From Dipylidium caninum (Eukaryota; Platyhelminthes; Cestoda; Cyclophyllidea; Dipylidiidae), in assembly GCA_017562135.1 (NCBI GenBank), contig QEYB01000368.1, forward strand, positions 1 to 64,000: a stretch of DNA of 64,000 bases, written 5' to 3'. Numbering within the stretch: position 1 is the stretch's first letter; every line of letters starts with the position of its first letter. Below are positions 25,727 to 39,763 of the stretch, one piece after another. Under the pieces are notes generated by a model that was not told the DNA's origin, made no database searches, and saw only the letters and a list, made by a program, of their open reading frames with translations. Position numbers and translations under genes: made by a program.

Positions 25727-27420
25727 CAGTGAATCACGTTAATCTAAAGCTATAGGGTAATAGATTGAAAGGAAGAAAAATATAGGAAGCAAAACATTAA
25801 CCTTCATACGAGCCAGGAAAATCGTTTATATAAACACGTAAATCACCAATAATAAGAAGGTCACTATAGTTAGTTAAGAGCGAACATGCTTCGGGAGATA
25901 TAAAGACAGATTAATTACATTAAAATAGTCAACAGTCAGGCCTACGGGAATGTCAATGGATATACACGATACACATACATATATATAAGGGGTAAAAGGC
26001 TATTCGCAGGCCGCAAGGAGTGACAAGCCCCATCTCAACGAGGTACAAGGCGAAGGTATTCAAGTATTATCAGAACCTTAAAAAAATTAGTAAATAGAAG
26101 CAAAGTAAACACCGGTTCAAGGTTGTGCCCTTCTCAAGAGGACCGCCACACCCACGGTTTCACCAACGCATTGGACAGAAGTTAATCCAATATGAATCTT
26201 TAAAAAGAAGTTAAGACTCAACATACGGCCACAAGCACAAATAGCAAACTATGGAAGCTGACTGTGTGGCGCGCAAAATCATTTATCCATACAACACTAC
26301 GACTTTGTGTAACAAACTGGTGCATGTCGTGAGTCCTTGCTTTTTCATTATTAGCTGAAATGGTTGGTGAATGGATGTTTATTTACGATCACTTATAGAG
26401 GCCGGTACGAATAGAACGAAGGACGCCGTATCAAAAAATTAACTCTCTAGTCGAAAAACGTGCAAATTGAAGCAGATGAAATACAACAGCCGAACTTTCT
26501 CCTTTCTTTCTCATTACCACCATAGCAAATGGGCTAAAGTGTGCATATATATCTTAAATATATAATCCCCCAGTCGCCCTATGCATAGAACCGAAAATGG
26601 GCTGGAAATATAACGCTACATTGAACACCGTCAGGTATAAAATTATTTTGGCAAAGAGCTTTAGCACTAGCAGGAGTTTTAAGAATTTTTAAATGGTTGC
26701 GAAGTGGGCAATAACAATTATATGGAATAGGAGTGTATATGACGCATGACGCAACAAGTATGTAGACCAAAACTAGGAAGATATATTACAGAATCTGTGT
26801 CCTCTCGGCGGGGTTTAGCTATTATTCAGATTTCCATCTTAAGGCACCATAGCTGAATGACTAGCCAACACGCAACTTATGACTTTACTTTTACTTAATA
26901 ATTGCGGCGCAACGATGTCTTTTACTAAGGCGCCGCGAACCATTTATTTGTGCGCACGAGCGATAAAATAAGTGCACATATAATTCTAAATCAACTGTAA
27001 GTTGAGGCAAAAGCTTGTTCTAAGGGCAAAAGGCATTGTGTTACGTACTAACTCATAATTCAGCTCTTTTCTCAGATAGTACATGGGTAACTCACCAGCC
27101 GATTGGATGTAGAAAGGGCGCAGACGGCGCTTTCTGCCATTTGTCCAGCTCAGTGCTCCCAAACGAGTGCAGGCGGAGCGCTACTACCTTATAAACTGGA
27201 GGTTTAGTATCTGTCCATAATGTGATCCGTAGATTATTTTAAACACCTATCGTTCAGAATTTGATACTTTAAAAAGCCAAGTTTGTTAGGCACACGGTGC
27301 TGGGTTTCTAGGGGACAAACTTAAAATTTAAATTACGGGAAAATTACATTTGTTTTATGTGGTTGCAGCGTCAGCGGTTCGTTAAATAATCATTGCGCGT
27401 ACAAAGACGTCGCCCATAAA
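25727..27420. other. AT-rich intergenic region, nothing coding seen
   Basis: This separates the start of the minus-strand RASSF gene (25726) from the candidate start of the next + strand gene (27421), so it would hold divergent promoters. It is visibly AT-rich with many stop codons in all frames. No gene, repeat family or RNA gene was recognised. Confidence 0.5.
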
Positions 27421-28858
27421 ATGAGTGGTCACCGAAGGCCTTCCATTACTAATTCCGGTGCGCAAGGAATGGTGACCTACAAGAAATCAATGTCGGACTT
27501 ACCAAGGTCTAACACCACTCTTTTGGCTGCCAGTCAAAGCGACGCCCTTTGCGATTCGGGAATTAACGTAAATCTTTCAGCAGTATTAGCCTACACTCTA
27601 TAAGAATTTCTATTACGGTTATATAAATCAACGCATTACTGATTGTTTAGTTGATGATGTGACTGAAAGGCAGGTGAATATTATACTTTTTGGGTTGATT
27701 TTTAACTTATGCGATTTATGTACGATCACACTCTGCTTAAATTATTCACTGCTAATGCTCCTGAATTGCTCTACACTAACTGGGTTAATTGTTATCTTTA
27801 CATTTACCTATCTTTTATGTATCTGGACTTCTTTTGTGAAATTTTTCGCTATCGTGTAATTTGTTTTCACTCTGTAATAATCGATATTTGAAAAAATAGC
27901 GTTTCATTTACGTATAATTTTTGTTAAGTTTACGTCACTTATTATCGTTTTGCGGGGGTATTGCTGAAGTGTCGGTGGCGAAGCTCCATAGATGCATTAG
28001 TGATTCTATTCGATTCATTCGGCTTTTACACTATGGATGATATCTTTCAATAATGAAAAGTTTCTCTTTAGTCTTTGATTTCAGAAAGAACTGAGTTGTC
28101 GCTGTCGGACCAAAAATCGCAATCCTGCTCGAGGTCGTCCTCATCAGCGTGTCCTTATTTGTCAAGTTTGGGCGAAAACCCTCTTGAGAAGATAAAAGCA
28201 TATCTCCTGTCTGATAAAATACCGGACATCAAGGAACCAGAATATTTGACAATTTGCGACAAACCTAATTTTGTAACATTTACGAAATGCTTGATAGAGG
28301 GTCTGAGGTGGGTTTCCTGTATGCCTCATGTCTAATTCAACGTTGCTTCCAATCCTGTTTTCATCCGCTGCTTACACAGCTGTTACAATACGTGTTTACG
28401 AATTGCCACATATCTTAACCAAATAAGCTAAGGTTTAAATGGGTTTTCCTTTAGGATGTGGAGTGCTGAATGCAAAGAGACTTCTTCTGGGAATCCTAAC
28501 TATGAGCAAATGGTGTGTGGATTTTCCTTCAACCTATTTTAACTGCTGTAGCCTTGCACCTTACGAAACTTATTGAGTTGAGCGCAACCCTTCACGCAAT
28601 CTTATGCTGTCATTCATTTTTTTATAGAAAATAAGGAACACTGTGCTAATGTGGAAAACGGAAGCGGTAAGAACCAACTCGGGTTGATATTTTCATTTGG
28701 TCACCTACTGAGTCTGCGCAGCTATAAAGGATAGCAGACACGGCATCCGCATGGTACGCGAAGAATCATGTCCGTGGCAGAAGTCTTATCACCACATTAG
28801 GGGAGGTCTAAATGCTCTAACTGCGTCTGAGCGTGCTCTTTTTATGGCATGCTTCTAG
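27421..28858 (+). CDS. Unrecognised small spliced gene, 5' end uncertain
   Basis: I do not recognise the product. Four 3' exons are phase-consistent: 28085-28307, 28455-28512, 28628-28666 and 28730-28858. They have good T-rich acceptors (tctttgatttcag, ttttcctttag, ttttttatag) and end in TAG. They encode a soluble-looking segment with motifs such as NPLEKIKAYLLSDKIPDIK and WSAECKETSSGNPNYEQM. The exon starting with ATG at 27421 (MSGHRRPSITNS) reads like coding sequence, but its donor phase does not clearly match the exon at 28085: a weak gtgcgc site after codon 12 would fit, the better gtaaat site would not. Another exon may be missing. The region is AT-rich compared with flanking genes. Confidence 0.42.
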
Positions 28859-29876
28859 TTCTCGTAGATAATAGGGTTTACTATCTACTTCTTTAGGTTT
28901 GAACCTCAAAGTGCGGAGATCATTTGCATCGTTGCCTATGCAGCGACAGGTCTCATCGCTTGTATAGCAGTTGCCCATTTGTGAATGACATCCTTTCCCT
29001 CTTATGGTAGCGTTACTGCACCCGAGTACATAGCTTTTCTGTACTCGTATCATGTTCTCTTTCTTTTCTTCTCCTCTTCTTCTAGATAACCCGGTTGCTG
29101 GAAGAGTACGAGAGGTGCCTGAAAGAACTGTCGGGCAAGTGTCATCCCTTGTTAACATTTCATTACACCTCACTTTGTTCCCCCTCCTCTTCGAGGTCGT
29201 CAAATGAATCGATCGCTTTCGTGCTGGTGTTTGGCCCTGGAATTTGACGTGCAAAGCATAAAGGGTTTGACTAATGCCATTCGAGGAGTGTTTCACGCAA
29301 GCGTAATTGTGGCTGGAGAGAGTCTGACGAGAGATCTTCAGGTCCAGTCGAGGAACCGACGTCATAACGCTCGCTGAATATTTGCTCCTCCGTGAGGGTG
29401 TGTTCAGGCACAAAAGGGAGAAGATAGAAGCATTGTGAAGTAACTGCAAGCCCCTATTATTTATAAAATTAGCTCTTAAACTCGATAAGCGTAAGCTCTG
29501 AGAGCATAAAAACTCACCTAATGAGGAATGAAGAAGAACTGAGTTCACGACATTTTGCTCAGTCTGAAAGCAAAAGTTGTGCTGGCGACTGTATGAACCT
29601 GACTCTCCACACCCGGAAGATGGCAATAATGGAGACGCTATTTTCGCTAGCGCTGAATGTCGCAGCCATGCAGCTTGACTGTATTTTAGCTGACGCCTGT
29701 TCCATTGAGTCCTTTCAAATATGAGTTTTTGGAGATGATGCCGCCTTTGTGTAGCCCGTATTGAAAGTATTAAGACAACGTGGATTTCTCGGTTTTTTGC
29801 AGACAATAGGCAACTAATTTCCTATAATACAGAGGACACAGGGTTGTCGAGGTGGGGAAGGAAGTTGAAAACAAAA
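28859..29876. other. Gap between two + strand genes with one strong lone splice acceptor
   Basis: The notable feature is an unusually strong polypyrimidine tract and acceptor ending at 29085. It is followed in frame by a helix-like peptide beginning ITRLLEEYERCLKELSGK that stays open to about 29242. It could be an extra exon of the gene on either side or a first exon reached by trans-splicing; I could not connect it by phase to a neighbour. A 329-codon minus-strand frame covers the same DNA but looks like non-coding composition. Confidence 0.35.
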
Positions 29877-32800
29877 ATGGCCCTCCTACCAAAATGGCCC
29901 CTGCCACCGGTTGTAACCTCTGAGAACACGCGTCTGCGTGAGATTGAAAAGCAAATCAGTGGTCTCGCAGGCGCCCTGCATCTGCGCGATCCTATTGTTA
30001 ACAAGGTTTGGGAGTACCCCTTCAACATCAACTCCTGCAAGCTACGAGTTGCCATTGAAGCCCAGCAGTCGATACAAATTGCAGCTGCAGAAGGTGTGCT
30101 TTATGCGTCCAACTTGGTGCCATTGTGGAATGCTGAGCAGAGAAAGTCGCCTGTCTCCAGCGTGGCCCCACGTGAGTGGCTCATTTGTGGCCAAAAGGTG
30201 GGCGCCAAAAAGTCTTCGTTGTACATCTTTGAGGAGCCTGACATCACCAGCCAAAGTTCCCAAAATTTCGATTCATGGAGCTTCTCTCCCCCTGAGTTCT
30301 TTCTGCCTGTCGAACCTTGCAGCGTCTTAGTAGGCGGGGTAAGTACTGAATAGTTGGGAGAGAACTTCCCCACCTTTCCAGGTATATTCGCAATCTTTTA
30401 CATGCTGCGTGAGGGATTGAGTAAGTGGAGGTTTGGGGGGAGCGATTGGAGTCATCTATGTAGTGAAAGGAAAAACTTTTGAAAAAAACAGATACGTCAT
30501 TGTCAAAGATGGCCTTCTGGGCGACTTCTTGATGGTGCATTAGAAGCGGTCGGTGTGAGACCATGAGGTGCAGAGAGCACATGGCAAGAATGACTCGTCT
30601 CCCCTGGTGCATTTGTTCTGTTCCGTCTCGTGGCAGGAGTGGCTGGATTGAGGGGAAGAAGGCACCGTCCGCATTACTGACAGGGGCGTTTCGATTCTCA
30701 GTCGCTTACCCCTTCTCGCACACCTCGCTTATCTAACTAAATGAATTTAATCACATCCCAGGTATTGGCGGAAAATGTACCGTGCGGACTGAGGAGGCGC
30801 ATTTTGTTAAAGGTGGGTGGGTTGCACCAAATTACGCTCGTACACACACATGCATGAGCACGCACAACAAGCACACGCACACACGAGCACGAGCGACGGG
30901 GCACCACACTTCGGTCCGCCCGCCGCGCCCGCCCCCTCGCCCCACGAGCATCGAATTGTGGTGCGGGGCTGAGCGCTGCCGCCGGTTTCCTCGCCGAAAT
31001 GCACCTAGCCTGCCACCAAGGCGAGCTGCGCAGCCGCGCTCCACACTGCCTCGCGCTTTTAAGCACCCCGGGAAAGAGAGTAGGTTTGCGTAGAACGCAA
31101 GTAGGAAGGAAAAAGGCTCAAACACTATGCGGTGGCTTAGACACTCACTTGTTCCCCCAAGGTCTCTTCTGTCTATCGGATTCGGGAAGCTCATGATGTT
31201 AAGGCATTCTTGACGCCGGCCCCGCATTCCATCTTCATTCCCCTTACTGCCATAAAACGACCTTCCGTTCAAATTGAAGTTCAATGGATGTAAGTTTTCA
31301 CCGGCTTAAGGGAATTCTCCGCGTTTTTAAACCATTTCATTTTTATACCTACGTATAGAGCCTTATTTGTAACCAGACGCACTGGGCCCCCAAAAAGTCG
31401 AGTGTGTCGGTAATTTGCCGACTTGCTACTATACTAAAGCCCCTACACGAAAGTTAGATGTTGTTGTCTTGTCAAGGTGTGATTTTCTTGCATGGACTCT
31501 GTAGGCCATTGCTACAAAGAGATTGGATAGCATTGGAAAAAGACGTGATATTCATGAACCCGGAAGAGCGACAGTAAAGGAGGTCCCCAGGACCTGAGCT
31601 CCTTACCCATAGCCAAGGACCTACAGAGGCAATGTCAGGAAGGTGAGGACGATCGAGACGGTGGCTTCGATTCCATGCGCTCCGAGGCTATTGGTTGCAC
31701 AGGTTCCCTGTCCTCCCCGAGCACCACTGCCTTTGTGGAGGAGAGGAAAGATCATCTCGCGGTCGACGCTCCCTCCCCGCTACAGTCCTGCAAAACGGCT
31801 TCTGAATGCTCCATTTGCGACCACGAGACCGTATGTGGCCTGTTCAGTGCCAATGTGAAGAGTATCTACGTTTCTATACAAGCCTAGAAACTATTTTCCA
31901 CGAAGTATTTCGACATTTGCGTCATGAAGTGTAGGTTGGAGTAGACTAGTAAGTTCTGCCTGAGGAATAAAGAGGGCAGTTTTTCATTCTTTCGAGACGA
32001 CAGGCGGGTGTTGCTACACAGTCTAGAAATGCCTGTCAGTTTGCTCGGTTAGGCTTTGATTTCACCGCGAAGTTGTCAATCAACAGCACCGTTTCCTACT
32101 ACCCTGTCACTCTGCCTAAGTCCTACGCTTGTTAGCGCTCGGCTTCGGAAGTGTGTTCAGGTGCTTCAACCTGGGCACACAAAGTGGTGGCCAATCGTCG
32201 AGGCTAATCCCGACTACCCGACTTGTTCGCGGGAAAGTCGAGCACTGGTCGAGGCGGTAGTCTGGATGAGTTTCCTCCGACACTTGCACTAACCTACTGG
32301 GTCCTGTGATGTCGTCGTGAAATTTAATATACCTCTGTGGGCATTGCAACTGAGATGCTGTCCTGGGCCGAGAAACATCTTTGATCTGCCTCAGAGAAAT
32401 CGAAGAGCACGTTAAATGTCGCTTCCTTAGTGTATTCTCACTCAAAGTTGTATTTTCACCGTTCTCTTAGGCGAGTGTTGGTGAGGAGGAGGGAGAAGAT
32501 CTCTACCATTCGGGGGATGAAGAGGCTGTAGGCAGCTGCCGGCAACCGAAAAATTTGAGGTCCCTCTTGAACTTGGTCAAGCTCCACAGTGAGACTATCA
32601 GCCGCAAGTCAAATCCTACTCAAAGATACTCGAAGTGAGAGCTACTTTCTCGAGACATAGTGTTTTATAATCGCGTCACCGTTAATGAGGTCTTATTTGA
32701 ACGCGTGTTTCAGGATCTCTATAAAGTCATCGAAAACCTTCAAAAAATGTTGCTGACTTCGACCCCAATAAATGTGCAGGAAACGGCAGATTCTGATCCT

Positions 32801-35800
32801 TCCTCGAAACTGCTGAGCGTTGACGAGGTCGACAGTCTTTTAGTGCTGAATCAAGCGATCGGTGACACTCCTCCGGAGTCGCGGACTTTGCCACTAACCT
32901 CTGGATGGGTTCAACTGGACTCGGTGATTAAGTGGCATCTTAGCAATGTTGATCTCCTACTTCAAAATCTGAGTTCCTCGGATAAAATTTTCGGTTCTTT
33001 ACGACGTGACCCCATTGGCACCGGCAAAAGTCGACTCTTCATATACGAGGACCTCCTCGCCATGGCCCTGGGCGACCAGGTACGCAACTCCCCATGCCTC
33101 CTTTGAGGTAGGTTTAAATTTCGCTTCATGCTGACAAGAGTGATGGACTCAGCCCCCTAATGTGTCCTCGTGCCAATCTGCGCAGCACTGAGTTCTGTAG
33201 GGAGGCGAGGGAGAAGACCACGTCATGCGCCTCCAGGTCTGTTGGCCACTGGCGACTCCATCAAGTTTTCGCGCCTCTAGTTCCTCATGCTAGGCGTCGG
33301 GGAGAAGGCCATCTTAGCCGCCTGTTGGGGCACACTGGTTGAGCTATTCACACAACTCGTACATGCAGGATGCGCCGGGAAAGTTGGGCGGCTATCTAAG
33401 CGCGGCCGATCGCCGGCGGAGTGTCAGTATAAGGCAGCAAAGACTTGAGTTATGGCGCTACCCTCTTAGGAGGCCAATTTTGGGGGCATGGGAAAAACGT
33501 CCTCGCCGATGCTACTTAAATAAATATTTGTGCCTCTTTGCCTATTTTACTTGCCCTTTTTGTTAGTGGTTTCGCCTCTTCTTCTTCCCAACAGAGAGTA
33601 GTTCTGCCGTTCTTCCTCCAAACACCAACAGCCCCTCTTCAACCTTTTCCTGCTGCGCCTTGTTGCCTTGCTTCTCATGCTGGAGCTCCATTCTGGGCGC
33701 AAAAAGCCTTTTAGAGATGCCGAATCGGCAGCGGATGGCCCGAGTTGGCTGTTTTTTTCTTTGAGGGGACCCTCGTTCAGTTCTAACCTTTCGGGTACGA
33801 GGTTCCTCATCGGTACTACATACCTCGGCTTCCATGGGGCGAGATTTTAGCCAGTTCTATACAGGCTTATCCGAAGCCTCCGGAAATGGGAAACATCAAC
33901 GGACTATTGTGGTTCATTGCCCTTGTGCGGTGAGCCTTTGAGGTGGGAAAATAGCTCCTCTTGAAAATTTATTCCTCGACTCTAGTCGCAGATACTCTCG
34001 GACATCGCGGGACTGATCCTGAGCTGTCAGGAGGTCAGCAACCCTACTGAAGTCATCTTAAACTCGCATTGCCTCGCACACTGCGGTTCTACTGAACGGA
34101 GCCAAGGAAGTTGGGACATGGACGCTCACCTCTTACCCGTCAACTTTTGGCTAAACCTTGTTTGGCAGACCACCACTTTGCCGCGGAAATTTGAGTTTGA
34201 TGGGACTTCTACACCCCTACTAATGATCGAGGACAACAAATTGTACAAATTTCTCCTCACGGAATACGCAAGTCTCAATGCCGACTCCGAGGATGAACAG
34301 CCTCTTGAGAAGGGTAGGTGTCACAACCATCGCTGTCGTTCTCCACGTCTAAAAAGGGCCACTTCGTAGTCAAAGAGGAGCTTGCAAGAGTGGGATGAGG
34401 GTGCGTAGGAGAAACGCTGTTCAGGTTGTAACGGAGTGAGGTTTGACAGTCTTTCTTCTTCTAATCGTTACACCAAGTCCCTTCCATCATCTTTTTGGAA
34501 GATTAGTACATGTGAACTCCGCAATTCCCCTATTTACTTTTTGGGTGACGAGAGGTGCAACAAAATTTCCCTCACGCAAGGGTTAAGCGCTGCGAATGCG
34601 GCGGGAGTGCGGAGATTCAATTATCCCGTCAGAGGTCTTTTCACAACATTCCTCACCTCATTCCAAAGTCCGAAACGTTGTTCTCTTACGTGTTTTCAAT
34701 CGAGGCCCACGTGAGCTACCGCGCATCCCGATAGCTTTCGCTCATGCGCCACCTGAGAGACAATCCACAAGGCTCATGAGTTGCAAGAAGCCGAGCAGCG
34801 TTGTGGGACTGGGGCGTTGGGAGCATGCTGCAGTGCAGTGATCGCATACTCTGCTCTCGACCGGGTCGACAGGCTCGCCGACACCCACCTCCCTCGCCTG
34901 GCCACTCCGGTTCTCCTGTCGTCAACCTATTCAACGTGACGAGGGCCACCAATGTGTGTGTGGCACGTTTCTCCACCTCATCCCCTCTTAAGAGACTCTC
35001 TTGTGCGCAACTACGCCCGAAGCATTGGAACCAGCCTCCACATCTCCGTATCGTGACTCCCCTGCTCAGGATGACGTCGTCCCCGATGCGACCGATGCGT
35101 CCGCCACCTTCTCTTCCACGAGGAAAAGACGCATTTAAGGACAACTGGTAGTGTTTTCAGGTTCCATCACAACCACCACCTCATAATCGAGCACCATCTC
35201 TTCGTTGCCTTACTTTATATCGACATCCGGATCGACGAGATGCTTGTCGTGAGACGCCACGAGAGACTCGAAGCCCTGTAGGCTCCGACACAGGTACTCC
35301 GAGTCTACTCGCACCTCCAGCGCTTGCAAGCCGACAGGCTTTTTGCTCGGGTTGGGACTACGCCGAGCACCTCGGCCTCCTCGCACAGTCGCACTCGTTC
35401 CAGTGTCCAGGCTTTCGGATTGGAATTAAGGTCTTGTATTGAGTAAAATCAGCAAAACCTCTTTTGCAATCGTAATCAGGTGGTTTACATGATGTACTGA
35501 CTAATTCAATGGAAGTAATGTGGTTTCTTCCATCCTTCCCTGCAGCAATAAACAGTTTGCTCGAGCTAATCACCGACTACGACCTGACTAACGCCAGCCC
35601 AGGCCGCAAAATCCCGCTCACGCAGATCTGCTATCGACTCAGGCCGCAGGACTTTACGATTCGGAGTCATTTAAGCATAACAGATTCCAGATTGGGCTCT
35701 CTCAACAGACGAAGCCTGCCCTCCAGTTCGTCCGTCGCACTGGCTTTGGAGTATCTCATGAGGGAAGGTTCGTCCATCCACTACGTTTGTTATCGTGACC

Positions 35801-38800
35801 TCTTCATCCATCTTTACCGCTGCACCATCTCGTTCACTTGCCCTTGGCAGACTGCGCATTACATCTGGTGTAAGTGTGGACTCCCCAAAGATAACGGCGA
35901 CGAATTCACTGACTGGCGCAAAGCATACTTGCCATTTGCGTCGCTTGAACAGTCGAGACAATCGCTGACTTTCATAGTGTTCTTTCGCTACAATCACCAG
36001 TTCAAGTTGCATTACAACACGGTTATTCAGGTGTCTGTACGGCTTGTCACATGCTCGAGACGTTATATTTTCCTCTCGGGCATTGCAGTCGTCTTTCCAC
36101 TAACTTTACAAAAGGTGGCTGTCTACAGGGAAAACGTCCTCGGTGCAATGCGTTAGGCATGGGAACAATACAGGTCCAAGCGGGTTTCACAGAAAACACG
36201 GAGAATATGCAACAGACTAATGTGAGAAATTTACTCTGTGTGTCTGTATGTTCAGAGAGTCTCAGGCGCGAACTGCGCGAATCGGACAGGGAGAAGTTGT
36301 CCGCTACTCTGGAGAACCTGGAGGGCACACTAAAGTTCCAGAGGAAAGGAGGTGACAGGAGCTCCGCGCTTCCGACAATGTCCGTCGAGAGCTTCACCTG
36401 CCTTTCCCTTAGGCTTCTGGACGATGACTCCTCGATAGGCGACCGCGCTAGTCAAGTCATTTGTGTTGTGAGCGACTTGGTAAGTGACGCAACCGCTTTT
36501 TCCCGCTCCTCTCCTCTCCTCGGTCAGCGAACCTCGATTTAACCACGCCAACGCCAAGCTGCACCACAACAGCATATCGCATGCGAGGCTGGTCCCCAAA
36601 TGCACTGTGTCCTGCCGCAGCGCCCAAACTTTAATTTGGGCCCCGTTCGTTCATCTGAGGCGAAGGGGAGGACAACAGTGATGAAAGGCTAATTGGCGAG
36701 CATTAGTTGTAAGGCAATATGGCCTTAATGGTTAAAGGAGGCCTGCGCCCTGCCCAACCGTACTTATGGCGAAGGGCGAACCTCACTGCCACCCCCCATC
36801 CCCCCATTCCCGATAGCTTTGCCAATTCATCCGAATCCGAATCCGCAGTAGCGTGTGGGGAGGGCGCTCCCCAACTCACCGCCCCTACCGCCCTCTGCGT
36901 TGCTCAGTGCACGCAACCGGGTGCAGTGTGCTCCAAAGTGGATGCAGGGCTTTTGCGACTCTTCTACTACGCCGTTGACCCGGGTGGAGTCAGAGGACGT
37001 TTCTTACGAAAATGTCTGTCAATTCGGTCAACTTCTCTGCGTTTGCATTCATGAAGAAAATATCTCTTTTGGCTTAGTGATGTTCTCACCGAAGCGTCGA
37101 GATCAACTACAACCGTTGTAATTATTCATGCTGTTTGAGGTTTAAGTTCCATTGAGAGTGACTTCCACTCTTGCCGGATAAATGACGGCGGATAGTGAGG
37201 AGTTGATACGGGAGAAGCACGTTTGATTTCGAAATGTGGATCACTTCGAATTTCCGTGCTTTGCATACGGGGACGGAGCGTCGAGAGAGCCGGTCTGGTC
37301 ATGACTTATCCGCTCGCCTCCAAGAAATAGGCATGGGGCGATGGAAGGAGGCTCGAAATTCGAAAGACGCGTACTGTTGGCTTAGTATTTCCGTCATTGG
37401 GGGTCCACACCTCACTCCGAGTGGTGCCGCGGGGGCCTGTCATTCGCCGCCTGCTCCACAGCATAGCGAAACCCGAGCGTTCTCGCCGCTGATCGATGAC
37501 ACGCACTGGCACTGACATCGCGTGGCAACGAGAGACGCACCGGGTGCTCTGCATGCGTTAAAAAGAGGGACCAAGTTTTGTCGGGGCCTAAAACCTCCAC
37601 AGAACGCTGCATTGTGAAGGAGCGCTCATATGACTTACGCAAGTTCAGGGGGTGAAGGGAATTATAAAATTATTGAATGAAGTCCTCGAAAATTCATCCG
37701 CCGTCATGGAGGAATTTTGAGATCACCTATCTTCTGCATGCTTTTGTCCCGCTATCCTGCAATTACCTCCCCGTTGCTTGTGTTGGCCGCATCGCAAATG
37801 AAGCGGTTTCGGCGTGTTGTCCAAACTGAATCCTGGCTTATTCCAACTTCTCATTAAAACTCCTTTGCCATGGTGTTATTCGCGTGGAGAAGTAAGGGAT
37901 GCTACTGAGTCCAAAAATAACCTACACATAGTGAGGATGTCTAGCAAATTGTGCAAAGTTGTGCAATGAGCTGATGGAAGAACCAAAGTTTATGTTCGGT
38001 GGCTAAGAAGAAGAGCAATTCTAGTGTCACTTTGTGGCCTCGCAAAATAAATTATTTCAATGGCGGGAGAACTTGAGTATGCGGAATGCAAACTGAGCAC
38101 GCCCGAGAAAGGGGGCATGTCAGGTCACAACGGTTGCCAGGTTTGATGGCCACACGAGCCACGGTCAAATCGATGGCCAAATGCTGGCGAGTTAAAACAT
38201 CACAATCAGGCAGAGGCCTCAGCAGCATTAGAGAGCCCCCGAGCGCCTCACCCTCCCACTCCTCACTTCCTCCCCCCCCGCCCTCTTTCAGGCACTCACC
38301 GCATGCCCACAGGCAGGGCACACGAGTCGCCAACCCTATGTGGTCATGAGGCGCAGCGCCACGCGGAGGCGTCGCTCCAGATCACATGCCAGCATTTCAA
38401 TTGCTTTCTTGTCGATGTCACCTTCCTCGCTCCGCTCCGCCCCACCCCGCCATCCCTCCCCCCCCCCTTGGATGGAGTCTGAGTAGCAGGCACCTCTTAA
38501 GTGGTGCGCGTTCGGAATTTATTCTTGTCATGCATCGTGACTTGATACGTCATGGTAGACTTCACATAACTTCATCTACCCACTCATATTCCTTAGTATA
38601 ATATCCGCTTGCTCGACTTACAATTATCTTAATTCACCGAAATCACGCATCATCAGAATTGCACGTGGACCAATGCAACCTGCTGCCATATAGTACATAA
38701 TTATATTTCTACTCACTCATTGTTAATAGAAATAATTGGAATTTTGGCCGATTCCGCCTTACCATAAAACTCGTAAAGAGCAAACAGGCCACACCACGGC

Positions 38801-39763
38801 ACCTGCCTCCTTAGAGTCGTGTTCCGCCTTGCCCTCCGGAAATTATCGGAATCAGGTCTGACTATCTCACCCTTCAGATGGAGCGGACCTACGATATAAT
38901 TTTGCAGAAAAATTCACTACCTTTCCTTCGTGCTAACGGTCCGTGCTGCTCCTTCGCGAAGACTTTGGAAATGTTCACTGAAGTACTTCTTCCAATGAAC
39001 TCTCAATCAAATAGCAACCGCTACACACGCCGGAACTCTCCAAATACAAAAAATACGCTGTTTCCAGTAGACATCGCCATCCTTTGGGGCCTGCAATGCC
39101 CAAATGAATACGATTGCCGTCTGGCCGCGATGACCGCGTGGAAGTGCTTCTTGACTTCTTCGGATACCAACGAATGCCGTCAGCGCCGAAGGGGAAACCG
39201 TAGGTCAGTCCAAATGAGTCCCATTCAGGGGGAGCTGTGGTTCATGACAGTTGCTGACACCAGTGGCGAGGTGCGACGCCGGGCGCAGCAAATCCTGATT
39301 GCACAAAAAGGGTTTTCCAATAGCCTTACTTCTCTCGTCAAAGCTAACTATGGTGGAGAGGTGAAAGGAGTGGATGTTAACGCTGAGAAATCAACTGACC
39401 TCACTTAAATAATGCGGAATGCTATTTTATACATCGCCTGCGTTTGTGCAGTCCAGAACTCGATTTATATGAAATCTTTTGACTTTTGATAAAATTCCGG
39501 GATTTTTAACCATGTTGTCTCACTCCAAGTGGGAACATCTTCCTCGCGTAAGGCCAGAGATCTTAATCGCATGCCCCTCCCCCCTCCCACTCCCCGTCTT
39601 CGCCACATCACTCCAGAATCCTGTCGTGAGGTTGCTTTGCCATCTTATGGTAACGAAAGCGTACAAAGATGGTGAGCTAGATCAAATAGATCTGGTCGGG
39701 CATTCAGTCTTCCAGGAATGTCAAGACTATTGGCAGCAACAGCAAGCGACGAAATTAAGTTGA
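29877..39763 (+). CDS. Large unrecognised protein, about 11 exons, possibly helical-repeat
   Basis: I do not recognise this protein. Phase-consistent exons: 29877-30338, 31162-31289, 31629-31830, 32471-32588, 32661-33079, 33986-34313, 35546-35767, 36256-36479, 36939-37076, 38878-39360 and 39617-39763. They give about 956 codons from ATG 29877 (MALLPKWPLPP) to a TGA stop. Strong donors include gtaagt after exons 1, 2 and 8 and gtatgt after exon 3. Exons 1, 5, 6 and 10 are the most convincing. Exon 3 is acidic and contains CSICDHET; later exons are leucine-rich helices (for example SQILSDIAGLILSCQE, DTSGEVRRRAQQILIAQ), reminiscent of HEAT/ARM-type solenoids. No signal peptide or membrane segment is seen. 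The ends of exons 4, 7 and 9 are my least certain choices, upstream exons may exist, and the set could in principle be two genes. Confidence 0.5.

Noticed and set aside
28817..29806. 329-codon minus-strand open frame
   Set aside because: Longest frame in that region, but no similarity to any family, biased composition, and it overlaps better-supported + strand exons and a strong + strand splice acceptor.
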